The translations under genes and the position numbers were made by a program. Source: Fervidifonticultor_A sp037443565 (GTDB lineage: Bacteria; Sysuimicrobiota; Sysuimicrobiia; Sysuimicrobiales; Humicultoraceae). Taken from it: DNA of 42,308 nt. Below, piece after piece: positions 16,153 to 23,381 of this stretch. A model generated the notes under the pieces. It did no database searches. It saw nothing but the letters and a program-made list of their open reading frames with translations, and was not told where the DNA came from. The DNA is taken from NCBI GenBank assembly GCA_037443565.1, contig JBBIOB010000023.1, positions 1 to 42,308 on the forward strand, written 5' to 3'. Position 1 is the stretch's first letter, and every line of letters begins with the position of its first letter.

Positions 16153-16634
16153 CGGCCCGACCCACGCGGCTCTTCACCGATCAGCCGCAGGTTGGTGTCC
16201 GAGGAGACCAGACCGATGTACGCCCGATCCATGAACGGGTCGTCCGCCGCGGACTGCACCGCGGCCCTGATGAACACGTCGGGACTGACCTCGGCGGCGC
16301 GGAGCCTGTCGCGATGGCCGCGCAGCAACGGGGTGGCCACCAGGATGACTGCCAGCGCGACGGCCGCCAGCGCCACGGCCGGCTTTGGCCAGGCCGGCCA
16401 TGTGAGCCAGCGGCGCCGACCGGCGCGGGCCAGGATGAGCTCCTCCAGGTCGTCTGGAGCCTCGGGCGTGCGCGCGAGCTGGAGGATGCGCACGGTCGCC
16501 CTGAGATCGTCAAGCTCGGCACGGCAGGACGGGCATTCCGCGAGGTGGCGTTCGACCTCAGCGACCTCCTCAGGGGGCAACTCGCCGTCGAGGTAGGCGC
16601 TTAGGCTGCGTTCGATGCGATGGGAAGTGGTCAT
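16149..16634 (-). CDS. Anti-sigma factor with zinc-finger (zf-HC2) domain
   Basis: 161 residues from ATG 16634, which overlaps the sigma-factor stop (ATGA, 16631-16634). The N-terminal domain has LSAYLDGELPPEEVAEVERHL followed by HLAECPSCRAEL, the HxxxCxxC zinc motif of ZAS anti-sigma factors. One transmembrane helix (AVALAAVALAVILVATPLL, about residues 86-104) is followed by a periplasmic tail. The cytosolic domain would hold the sigma factor inactive. The periplasmic tail is the expected partner of the RseB-like product of the next gene. Confidence 0.9.
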   Translation of the reverse strand: MTTSHRIERSLSAYLDGELPPEEVAEVERHLAECPSCRAELDDLRATVRILQLARTPEAPDDLEELILARAGRRRWLTWPAWPKPAVALAAVALAVILVATPLLRGHRDRLRAAEVSPDVFIRAAVQSAADDPFMDRAYIGLVSSDTNLRLIGEEPRGSGR

Positions 16635-17218
16635 TGCTCCCTCAGGCTGGCCCGGATAGGTGCGAGCCGATCGCGCAAGGCCCGGCGGGCGCGGTGGAGC
16701 CGCGACTTCACCGTCCCAATCGGCACCCGCATCATCTGGGCGATCTCCTCGTACGCGTACCCTTCGAGGTCTGCCAGCGCGACGACCATCCGGAGGTCTG
16801 GAGCGAGGCCCAGCAACGCCTCCTGGATGCGGCGGTCCACGGTCGCATCGAGCACCGTGCGCTCCACGTCGGCGTTGGGGTCGAGCCGCTCACGGACGAG
16901 CTCCCCCGAGGCGGTGGCCATCGGCTCGTCGAGCGAGTGCATCCGGGGCCCGCGTCGGCGGCGCAGCAGGTCGATGTACAGATTCGAGACAATGCGATAG
17001 AGCCATCCTTCGAGGCGCGCTTCGGGATCGATGCGGTGCCATGCCCGCCAGACACGTACGAACGCCTCCTGCGCCAGGTCCCGGGCGTCGGCTTCGTTCC
17101 CGGTCATCCGGTACGCGATCACGTACACATGCCGGCTGTACCGGGAAACCAGCCGTTCGAATTGGGCCCGATCGTCCTCCGTGAAGGCCGGCCGCTCAGG
17201 CTTGCGGCTGTCTGCCAC
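16631..17218 (-). CDS. ECF RNA polymerase sigma factor (RpoE/SigW type)
   Basis: 195 residues from GTG 17218. Region 2 is RLVSRYSRHVYVIAYRMTGN, then DARDLAQEAFVRVWRAWHRI with the usual LYRIVSNLYIDLLRRR. Region 4 is ALLGLAPDLRMVVALADLEG, then YAYEEIAQMMRVPIGTVKSR, a helix-turn-helix that reads the -35 element. The gene starts 36 nt after the comEA stop and is overlapped by the anti-sigma gene. It likely controls an envelope-stress regulon, probably including its own operon; no matching promoter was identified by eye. Confidence 0.93.
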   Translation of the reverse strand: MADSRKPERPAFTEDDRAQFERLVSRYSRHVYVIAYRMTGNEADARDLAQEAFVRVWRAWHRIDPEARLEGWLYRIVSNLYIDLLRRRRGPRMHSLDEPMATASGELVRERLDPNADVERTVLDATVDRRIQEALLGLAPDLRMVVALADLEGYAYEEIAQMMRVPIGTVKSRLHRARRALRDRLAPIRASLREQ

Positions 17219-17254
17219 CCCGCACCTGCGGCCGCCGGTTTCCTCGCCCTGTTG

Positions 17255-17938
17255 CTACGGTGGCCGCTCCCCTGGAGTTCCGTCGTCGAGCCGCAACATC
17301 GGCTCAAGGCGGCGGTAGAGCTTGGGCCCGATCCCCTCGACCTCCTGGAGGTCTTCGAGCCGGCGAAACAGGCCTCTGGCCGCACGGAACTCCACGATCC
17401 GGCGCGCCAGCACCGGTCCGACCCCAGGGAGACGCTCGAGCTCCGCGGCGGTCGCAGTGTTCACGTTCACCGCGAGAGGAGGCTCCCCTGCCGTCGGCCG
17501 GGGTGCGGCCGTCCGCGGGCGCCTGCCTGCCGACGGGCCCGGTGGCGCTTCCGAAACCGTGTCAGGGCGCATGACCCGTCCAGGCTCCGAGGTTTCCGCC
17601 TCTGCGAACGACGGCGGAGGCTGCTGAATGCGGGGGATCACCACGCGGTCCCCGTCGCGGAGGACTGCGGCGAGGTTGACGCGCTTGAGGTCGGCCAGCA
17701 CTGTGGGCCCGTGCGCTGCGAAGATCGCATCCTGCAGGCGGCTTCCGGCCTTGAGCACGTACAGCCCCGGCCACACGACCTCACCCACCACGTGCACGCT
17801 GATCTGCGCGGCGGCAGGCCGCACCGTGACCGGCAGGGGATCGGGCGGACGCCCCGCACGCAAGACGCTGAACCCGGCCAGTACCACCGCCACGCCCAGG
17901 CCAAGCAGGGCCAGTACGTCCGGCCGCAGGGTGCGCAT
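17255..17938 (-). CDS. comEA: ComEA-type competence DNA-binding protein
   Basis: 227 residues from ATG 17938 with GGGAGGG just upstream. The order is: N-terminal anchor helix (VLALLGLGVAVVLAGFSVL), SLBB domain (VHVVGEVVWPGLYVLKAGSR, about 48-105), a Pro-rich linker, then two helix-hairpin-helix motifs (LERLPGVGPVLARRIVEFR and LQEVEGIGPKLYRRLEPML). ComEA binds incoming double-stranded DNA at the outer face of the cytoplasmic membrane during transformation. comEC does not follow; a sigma-factor operon does. The SLBB plus HhH arrangement is that of Gram-positive and thermophile ComEA. Confidence 0.9.
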   Translation of the reverse strand: MRTLRPDVLALLGLGVAVVLAGFSVLRAGRPPDPLPVTVRPAAAQISVHVVGEVVWPGLYVLKAGSRLQDAIFAAHGPTVLADLKRVNLAAVLRDGDRVVIPRIQQPPPSFAEAETSEPGRVMRPDTVSEAPPGPSAGRRPRTAAPRPTAGEPPLAVNVNTATAAELERLPGVGPVLARRIVEFRAARGLFRRLEDLQEVEGIGPKLYRRLEPMLRLDDGTPGERPP

Positions 17939-18017
17939 CGATCCCTCCCCACCAGAACATCGGCACAGGAAAGGATCCCCTGCGGGGGTGCCGCCCGAGA
18001 AGCAACTCTACAACGGC

Positions 18018-18044
18018 CCGGCCGCGGTCCTAGGTCCCGGCCGG
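18018..18044 (-). terminator. Hairpin downstream of leuS
   Basis: CCGGCCGCGG (18018-18027) pairs with TCCCGGCCGG (18035-18044) with one mismatch and a 7-nt loop. It lies in the 215-bp gap between the leuS stop (18154) and the comEA start (17938). The minus strand after it (GTTGTAGAGTTGCTTCT) is only mildly T-rich, so it is a possible weak terminator of the ilvE-leuS transcript. Nothing else convincing was seen in this gap apart from the comEA ribosome-binding site. Confidence 0.4.
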
Positions 18045-18153
18045 TCGCTGGGCGATCTCGATGGTGTTGCCCTTAGACCAGCAGCCATGATCCGCCGGCG
18101 AACTGGAACCACAGCCCGCCCATCTGATCCTCACCCGAGGGAACCAGATGTCG

Positions 18154-20595
18154 CTACCCCCTCGCCACGACGTTGACCAGCCTGCCCGGGACAACGATCA
18201 CGTCGGCGACGGTCCTGCCGTTGAGGTACTGGCGCACCTTTGGGTTGGCCAGCGCCACCTCGCGGGCCAGGGCGTCGGTGATACCCGCCTCGACCTCGAC
18301 CCGGTCCCGCACACGGCCGTTCACCTGCAGGACCAGCGTGATCCGCTCCGCGGTGGCCTTCTGCGGGTCGTACTGCGGCCACGGCTGGTCATGCACGCTG
18401 TACGGCTGGCCCAAGTGCTCGACCCACAGCTCCTCGGCGACGTGCGGACACAGCGGTGCCAGGAGCAGCACCAGCGTGCGGACGGCCTCGTTCCACAGCG
18501 GCGCCGGCGCCGTTGCCCGGGCCCGCTGGAGCACGTTGGTGTACTCCATCAGGGCGGCGATCGCGGTGTTCCACCGAAACCCTTCCATGTCGTCGGTGAC
18601 ACGCCGGATCGTGTGGTGGACCCAGTACTCCAGCTCGCGCTCCGAGGCCGCGGTCTCGGGCGCGCGGGCCTTCGCGGCCTCGGTGACCAGTGCCCACACC
18701 CTGGCCAGGAACCTGGCGATGCCCTCGATCCCCCGGCTGTTCCAGGGCCCGCCTTCGGCCCACGGGCCGATGAACATCAGGTAGCCGCGCAGGGTGTCGG
18801 CGCCGTACTTCCGGACGAACTCGTCGGGGCTGACGACGTTGCCGCGCGACTTGCTCATGCGGTTGCCGTCCGGACCCAGGATGATGCCCTGGTTGAACAG
18901 CCGCGTCATCGGCTCGTCGAACCCCACCAGGCCCAGGTCGCGCATCACCTTGGTCCAGAACCGCGTGTACAGCAGGTGCATCACCGCATGCTCGACGCCG
19001 CCGGTGTACTGGTCCACGGGCAGCCAGTGGCGCCCCGCGGCCGGGTCGAAAGGCCCGTCGGTGTGCCGCGGGCTCAGGTAGCGGTACTGGTACCACGACG
19101 AGTCCACGAAGGTATCCATGGTGTCGGTCTCACGCCGCGCGGCGGCACCGCACCGGGGACACGCCACGTTGAGAAAGCCTTCGTGATAGCGCAGTGGCGA
19201 CTCGCCGGTCGGCCGGAACTCGGCGTCGTGCGGCAGCAGCACCGGCAGGTCTTGATAGGGCACCGGCACGACCCCGCACGCGTCGCAGTAGATCATCGGG
19301 ATCGGCGTCCCCCAGTACCGCTGGCGGCTGATCAGCCAGTCGTGGAGCCGGTAGTTGACCCGGCGCTCGCCGATGCCCCGCCGCACCATCTCGTCGGCGA
19401 TCCGCTGCCAGCCCACCGGCGACGGCAGGCCATCGAACGGCCCCGAGTTGACCATGGTGCCCTCGTCCAGGTAGGCGTGCTCCAGTGGCGCCCCGTCCCA
19501 GCCCGGCGGCGCGATGACCACGGGGATCGGCAACGCGTACTTGCGCGCGAAGTCGAAGTCGCGCGCGTCGTGCGCGGGGACGCCCATGATAGCCCCGGTG
19601 CCGTACGTCAGCAGCACGTAGTCGGCGATGTAGATCGGCACGGGAGCCTGGTTCATCGGGTTGATGGCGTATGCGCCGATGAAGACTCCGTCGCGCTCCT
19701 TCTCGGTGGACAGGCGCTCGATGTCGGAGGCGCGCGCGGCCTTGAACTTGTAGGCGTCCACCTCGCCGCGCCGCTCGACCGTGGTCAGCTCGTCGACGAG
19801 CGGGTGCTCCGGGGCCAGCACGCAGAAGGTCATCCCGTAGACGGTGTCGGGCCGCGTGGTGAAGACGCGGAACCTCGCCCCCGGCCGGTCGCGAACCGGG
19901 ACCTCGAACTCGACTCCCTGGCTGCGGCCGATCCAGTTCGTCTGGAGCGTGCGCACCCGCTCGGGCCACTCGATCTGTGAGAAGTCCAGCAGTTCGTCGG
20001 CGTAGGCTGTGATCTTCAGGAACCACTGCTCGAGGTTCTTCTTGATGACCGGGGTGCCGCACCGCTCGCATACCCGCTCGTCGCCCACCACCTGCTCGCG
20101 GGCCAGCGTGGTGTTGTCCTTCGGGCACCAGTCCACCGGCGCCAGCGCGCGGTAGGCTAGGCCGCAGTCGTACATCTTCAGGAAGAACCACTGGTTCCAC
20201 GTGTAGTATTCGGGATCGCAGGTGACGATCTCGCGCGGCCAGTCCCACATCGCGCCCATCGACCGGAGTTGGCGGCGCATCCGGGCGATGTTCTCCATCG
20301 TCCACGTGTAGGGGTGGATGCCGTGCTCGATCGCCGCGTTCTCCGCGGGCAGGCCGAACGCGTCGAACCCGATGGGAAACATGACGTTGTAGCCGCACCG
20401 GCGCTTGAACCGCGCCACGGCGTCGGACGGCGCCATCGCGTACCAGTGCCCCACGTGGAGGTCGCCCGACGGATACGGGTACATGGTCAGCAGGAAGAAC
20501 TTTGGCCGCGGATCGCCGTCGCGCGCGTGGTTGATGCCGTCGGCCTCCCAGCGGGCCTGCCATCTGGCTTCGACGGCCGACGCGTCGTACTTCAT
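18154..20595 (-). CDS. leuS: Leucyl-tRNA synthetase
   Basis: 813 residues, ATG 20595 with a GGGGAGAGG site. Class I synthetase of bacterial LeuRS type: HIGH-equivalent YPYPSGDLHVGHWYAMAP near residue 40; a zinc module with Cys pairs (WCPKDNT..., CERCGTP) near residues 155-185; the CP1 editing domain with TTRPDTVYGMTF; KMSKS as NRMSKSRGNVV near residue 578; a helical anticodon-binding domain; and the C-terminal domain ending VIVVPGRLVNVVARG. It charges tRNA-Leu. It is the second gene behind the T-box leader with a CTC (Leu) specifier, so uncharged tRNA-Leu should raise its expression. The size is normal (about 800-860). Confidence 0.97.
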   Translation of the reverse strand: MKYDASAVEARWQARWEADGINHARDGDPRPKFFLLTMYPYPSGDLHVGHWYAMAPSDAVARFKRRCGYNVMFPIGFDAFGLPAENAAIEHGIHPYTWTMENIARMRRQLRSMGAMWDWPREIVTCDPEYYTWNQWFFLKMYDCGLAYRALAPVDWCPKDNTTLAREQVVGDERVCERCGTPVIKKNLEQWFLKITAYADELLDFSQIEWPERVRTLQTNWIGRSQGVEFEVPVRDRPGARFRVFTTRPDTVYGMTFCVLAPEHPLVDELTTVERRGEVDAYKFKAARASDIERLSTEKERDGVFIGAYAINPMNQAPVPIYIADYVLLTYGTGAIMGVPAHDARDFDFARKYALPIPVVIAPPGWDGAPLEHAYLDEGTMVNSGPFDGLPSPVGWQRIADEMVRRGIGERRVNYRLHDWLISRQRYWGTPIPMIYCDACGVVPVPYQDLPVLLPHDAEFRPTGESPLRYHEGFLNVACPRCGAAARRETDTMDTFVDSSWYQYRYLSPRHTDGPFDPAAGRHWLPVDQYTGGVEHAVMHLLYTRFWTKVMRDLGLVGFDEPMTRLFNQGIILGPDGNRMSKSRGNVVSPDEFVRKYGADTLRGYLMFIGPWAEGGPWNSRGIEGIARFLARVWALVTEAAKARAPETAASERELEYWVHHTIRRVTDDMEGFRWNTAIAALMEYTNVLQRARATAPAPLWNEAVRTLVLLLAPLCPHVAEELWVEHLGQPYSVHDQPWPQYDPQKATAERITLVLQVNGRVRDRVEVEAGITDALAREVALANPKVRQYLNGRTVADVIVVPGRLVNVVARG

Positions 20596-20653
20596 CGCCC
20601 TCTCCCCTCGCCGTCCCGGTTGTGCGTACCCCGCGGTCTCGCAGTCATGCCGC

Positions 20654-21589
20654 TCAGTCTCCGGCCACCGCCACGGGCACCGGCGTCAACCAGCCGTGCC
20701 GGTCGGTCAGACGGCCCTCGACGATACCGAAGAACTCCTCCTGCAGCCGCTGCGTGACCGGGCCCCGCCGTCCAGACCCGACCGGCTGCCGATCCACCGA
20801 GCGGATCGGCGTGATCTCCGCGGCCGTGCCGGTGAAGAACGCCTCGTCGGCGATGTAGAGCATCTCGCGGGGAATCGGCATCTCCCGGATCTCGATGCCC
20901 GCGTCGCGGCAGAGAGTCATCACCACGCCGCGCGTGACCCCGCCCAGGATCGACGCGGCCAGCGGGGGCGTGTAGACCACGCCGTCGCGCACCAGGAAGA
21001 GGTTCTCCCCGCTGCCCTCGCTGACGTAGCCCTGCACGTCGAGCGCGATGCCCTCGACATAGCCGTTGTCCACGGCCTCCATGACCACGAACGCCGAGTT
21101 GACGTAGTTCCCGCCGATCTTGCCCATGCCCGGATGCGTGTCGGGTGCCATCCGGCGCCATGAACTCACCATGACGTCCACGCCCTGCTCGATCGCCTCG
21201 GCGCCCAGATAGCGCCCCCACTCGATGGTGATGATGGCGACGTGCAGCGGGCACTTGCGCGGGTCGACGCTGAGCGACTCGACCCCGCGGAAGACCACCG
21301 GCCTAATGTAGCAGTTCCGGTGCCCGTTGGCCCGGATGGTCTCAAGAATCGCCTGGGCCATCTGCTCACCGGAGTAGGGCAGCGCCATGCGGAAGATGCG
21401 GCACGAGTCCTCCAGCCGGCGAACGTGCGGCCCCAGGCAGAACACCGCCGGGCCGGTGAGCGTCTCGTAGGCCCGGATGCCCTCGAAGACGCTGGACCCG
21501 TAGTGCACGACGTGCGACGCGACGTGGATCTTCGCATCGTCCCAGGGCACCAACGCCCCGTCCATCCAGATCCGGCTCGACGCCTGCAC
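20654..21589 (-). CDS. ilvE: Branched-chain amino acid aminotransferase
   Basis: 311 residues from GTG 21589, chosen because GAGGGGGAG (about 21596-21604) lies 6 nt upstream and the family N-terminus SSRIWMDGALVPWDDAKIHV follows; an upstream ATG would run into the T-box terminator hairpin. Fold-type IV PLP enzyme: HYGSSVFEGIRAYET, catalytic lysine Lys157 in GKIGGNYVNSAFVVMEA, then SEGSGENLFLVRDG and FFTGTAAEITPIRSVD. It interconverts Leu/Ile/Val and their 2-oxo acids. It is the first gene of an ilvE-leuS operon (58-nt gap) controlled by the T-box leader directly upstream. Confidence 0.95.
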   Translation of the reverse strand: MQASSRIWMDGALVPWDDAKIHVASHVVHYGSSVFEGIRAYETLTGPAVFCLGPHVRRLEDSCRIFRMALPYSGEQMAQAILETIRANGHRNCYIRPVVFRGVESLSVDPRKCPLHVAIITIEWGRYLGAEAIEQGVDVMVSSWRRMAPDTHPGMGKIGGNYVNSAFVVMEAVDNGYVEGIALDVQGYVSEGSGENLFLVRDGVVYTPPLAASILGGVTRGVVMTLCRDAGIEIREMPIPREMLYIADEAFFTGTAAEITPIRSVDRQPVGSGRRGPVTQRLQEEFFGIVEGRLTDRHGWLTPVPVAVAGD

Positions 21590-21604
21590 GGTCCACTCCC
21601 CCTC

Positions 21605-21644
21605 GAAAACGACGATGCCGTCTCGTCCTGGGGACGAAGACGGC
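21605..21644 (-). terminator. T-box intrinsic terminator before ilvE
   Basis: GCCGTC-T-TCGTCC pairs with GGACGA-GACGGC around a CCA loop (21644-21617), leaving one bulged T, followed by ATCGTCGTTTTC. Its 5' arm contains the CGTCCCC needed for the antiterminator (GGGG-TGGTACC-GCG...CGT-CCCC, 21661-21630), so the two structures exclude each other, as in transcription-attenuating T-boxes. Confidence 0.85.
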
Positions 21645-21680
21645 CTCCGCGGTACCACCCCGGTTGACAGACGCCTGGAT

Positions 21681-21755
21681 TGGTGGACCCGAGGGGAATC
21701 GAACCCCTAACCTCCCGCACGCCAAGCGGGCGTTCTCCCGTTGAACTACGGGCCC
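21681..21755 (-). tRNA. tRNA-Ala (anticodon GGC), CCA encoded
   Basis: 75 nt including CCA. The acceptor stem GGGCCCG/CGGGTCC has the G3:U70 pair that identifies alanine tRNAs, with discriminator A. D arm GTTC-AACGGGA-GAAC; anticodon arm CCCGC-TTGGCGT-GCGGG, giving anticodon GGC (reads GCC, Ala); T arm AGGGG-TTCGATT-CCCCT. All conserved positions look normal, so it should be functional. It has no promoter of its own that I can see; it lies inside the T-box leader of ilvE-leuS, same strand, flanked by the two arms of Stem III (21758-21764 and 21668-21674). Confidence 0.96.
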
Positions 21756-21957
21756 ATGCGCCTGTCCACTCTGACCCGTCTCGTGGATCAACGGCGGAGA
21801 CTACGGCGCCCCGCGCCGGTCATCCCCGCGGCTCCCGGACGAGTTCGGCTGGCCTGCCGGTCGGTTCTCACCGGTCCCCGACTCTCTCAGCGGCAGGACC
21901 GCGCCTACTGCTCCCGATCATCGCCCGTCTAGGATGGGCCATTGGCCCATCAGTCGG

Positions 21958-21987
21958 ATTATAGGTGCGCACGCAAACGAGCGTCAA
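21958..21987 (-). promoter_or_regulatory. Sigma-70-type promoter of the T-box/tRNA/ilvE/leuS transcript
   Basis: TTGACG (21987-21982) and a perfect TATAAT (21963-21958) are separated by 18 nt. Transcription would begin near 21951, at a short hairpin GATGGGCC-AAT-GGCCCATC (21951-21933), just before T-box Stem I. It is the best promoter match noticed in the window. Confidence 0.88.
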
Positions 21988-22070
21988 CCGCACCCCGCCT
22001 CACACCGCCCCCTGCCTCGTATTGGCTCGATCGTCTCGCTTGAAGTCCCACTTGGGAGCAGACGCGGGGA

Positions 22071-22631
22071 TCAGCCCAGAATCGCCTCTGCCGCCAGTAC
22101 CAGGTCGGGGAAGGCTTCGGGGGACAGGTCCTCGCCGCGGCAGACCCGCCGCACCTCGGGGGAACCCTCGGCCGATGGCCGCCGGTGGACCTCGATGACA
22201 TCGCCCTCCAGGTCCACCAGCCAGACCTCCTTGATGCCCGCGCGGGCGTAGAGGGGGACCTTCACCTCACGGTCAGCCTCGGCGGATGTCTCCGCCACCT
22301 CGATGAGCAGCAAGGCATCATCGGGACCAGGATGGCCCGAGGTATAGAAATCCGCGCGCGGGCGGAGTATCGACAGGTCGGGCTGAGGCTCGGAGTACTG
22401 GTTGAGACGGACGGGGTTCTGCACGCTGACCACGGCGCGCTCGACCGCTCGCGGATGGATCAGCCGCAGCAACCTGTTCACACACCCCGCATGCCGGCTC
22501 CCGATTGCGGCCATCTCCACGACCGCTCCCTCGATCAGCTCGACCCGATCGTCCTCGGAGAGCACTCCGGCCTGGGCCATGCGGTGGTATTCATCCACCG
22601 TGAAGCGGCGCGTCAGCAGACGGACGGGCAT
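22071..22631 (-). CDS. Uma2 family (DUF820) putative endonuclease
   Basis: 186 residues, ATG 22631 with AGGAGG upstream. The N-terminus RFTVDEYHRMAQAGVLSEDDRVELIEGAVVEM is diagnostic of Uma2/DUF820, which has a PD-(D/E)xK nuclease fold: PQPDLSIL carries the Asp, LLLIEVAETS the Glu, and REVKVPLYARAGIKEVWLVD the Lys. Biological function of the family is poorly known; members are abundant in cyanobacteria, Chloroflexi and other environmental bacteria, often as stand-alone genes. It ends 84 nt before the -35 box of the T-box promoter. The 168-bp gap upstream (22632-22799) shows no clear feature apart from the ribosome-binding site. Confidence 0.88.
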   Translation of the reverse strand: MPVRLLTRRFTVDEYHRMAQAGVLSEDDRVELIEGAVVEMAAIGSRHAGCVNRLLRLIHPRAVERAVVSVQNPVRLNQYSEPQPDLSILRPRADFYTSGHPGPDDALLLIEVAETSAEADREVKVPLYARAGIKEVWLVDLEGDVIEVHRRPSAEGSPEVRRVCRGEDLSPEAFPDLVLAAEAILG

Positions 22632-22799
22632 GGCAACGCACCTCCTGACCTTGTCCCAATCATCCCGTCCTGGCGCAGTACTGTCCAGATCCGCGGTCTA
22701 CTGCAGCCCCGGCACCACCAGCCGCTCCCGACAAGGATATCGGCTCGCCAGGGCCCTGCTTACAGGGGAGGTCACGGGCCAATCCGTCTGGAGCCGATC

Positions 22800-23285
22800 T
22801 TACAGCTTGTAGCCGAAACGCCGGAGCAGGTCCTTGCGCCAGGCGATCTCGGCGTCGTCCTCGACGCCCAGCGGCGTGAATCCGTCGAGGACGCCGAGCA
22901 CCCCGCGCTGCTCGCCATCCTGCGCGACGACGACCTTCACGGGATTGGCCGTAGCGCAGAAGATCCCCATCACTTCGGGACACGCCTTCACCGCGTGCAG
23001 CACGTTGATGGGATAGAACCCCTCGCCGAGCACGATGATGAAGAAGTGGCCGCAGGCGACCGCCAGCGCGTTCTTCACCGCGAGATCGATAAGGCCGTCG
23101 TCGGTGCCGGTCCTCCGCACCAGGCGGTGGCCGCTTGCCTCACAAAACGCCAGGCCGAACTTGATGCCGGGCACCGCCGTGATCAGCGCCTCATGGAGGT
23201 CCTCAACGGTCTTGATGAAGTGCGACTGCCCCAGGATCACGTTGAGGGCCTCGGGTTTCTCGATGGGAACGACCGTCATGTCCAT
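22800..23285 (-). CDS. Adenosine-specific kinase (DUF355 family)
   Basis: 161 residues from ATG 23285. Nearly the whole protein follows the family pattern: VVPIEKPEALNVILGQSHFI, KTVEDLHEALITAVPGIKFG, LAFCEASGHRLVRRTGTDDG, GEGFYPINVLHAVKACPEV, IFCATANPVKVVVA and GVLGVLDGFTPLGVED. The founding structure comes from a hyperthermophilic archaeon and was assigned adenosine-specific kinase activity. The family is found in thermophilic archaea and bacteria. It lies downstream of sdhB after a strong hairpin, possibly the last gene of the sdh transcript. The physiological role in bacteria is not settled. Confidence 0.9.
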   Translation of the reverse strand: MDMTVVPIEKPEALNVILGQSHFIKTVEDLHEALITAVPGIKFGLAFCEASGHRLVRRTGTDDGLIDLAVKNALAVACGHFFIIVLGEGFYPINVLHAVKACPEVMGIFCATANPVKVVVAQDGEQRGVLGVLDGFTPLGVEDDAEIAWRKDLLRRFGYKL

Positions 23286-23303
23286 GCTGCCACCCCGGTG
23301 CCT

Positions 23304-23329
23304 GCGGCCGGACCAATAGGCCCGGCCGC
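23304..23329 (-). terminator. Intercistronic hairpin between sdhB and the adenosine-specific kinase
   Basis: GCGGCCGG (23304-23311) pairs perfectly with CCGGCCGC (23322-23329) on either strand, with an inner GCC-TATT-GGT extension on the minus strand (one G-U pair). No T-tract follows. It lies in the 96-bp gap 23286-23381 and could stabilise the sdh mRNA 3' end or reduce read-through. Confidence 0.5.
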
Positions 23330-23381
23330 GGGTCTCCCATCCCTCTACGGTCTGCCGGTTGCCTTCTCCTGTCGTGGCTGA

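Larger units (their letters stand above)
21605..21951 (-). ncRNA. T-box riboswitch leader, leucine (CTC) specifier, with a tRNA-Ala gene embedded
   Basis: All T-box parts can be folded by hand on the minus strand. Stem I (about 21925-21830): GGC-GATGA-TCGG pairs with CCGG-GA-GCC (kink-turn); the specifier loop has AGTA (21909-21906) opposite GAA then CTC (21843-21841); the distal part has GAGAG and GGTGAGAA T-loop elements. Stem II: GCGGGGA (21829-21823) with TCTCCGC (21800-21794). Stem IIA/B pseudoknot: CCGT/ACGG with loop TCCAC (21787-21783) pairing GTGGA (21769-21765). Stem III: CAGGCGC (21764-21758) with GCGTCTG (21674-21668). Antiterminator: GGGG, bulge TGGTACC (21657-21651), GCG, then CGT-CCCC. 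The tRNA-Ala gene (21681-21755) fills the apical loop of Stem III. CTC codes Leu, fitting leuS and ilvE downstream. Confidence 0.9.

Noticed and set aside
18148..19980. Plus-strand frame of 610 codons opposite leuS
   Set aside because: Composition (Arg/His/Pro/Val-rich, no motif) is that of an antisense shadow of a GC-rich gene; leuS is complete on minus.
21681..21755. Reading the tRNA as tRNA-Gly (GCC)
   Set aside because: GCC appears on the plus strand; in the folded minus strand the loop is TTGGCGT, anticodon GGC, with the alanine G3:U70 pair.
21843..21849. GCC just before GAA as an alanine specifier for the T-box (which would match the embedded tRNA)
   Set aside because: GCC pairs with GGC (21905-21903) as the helix above the specifier loop; the triplet after GAA is CTC, and leuS lies downstream.
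22020..22080. Possible terminator TCCCA-CT-TGGGA after the Uma2 gene
   Set aside because: Only 5-bp arms with a 2-nt loop and no T-tract; too weak to report.
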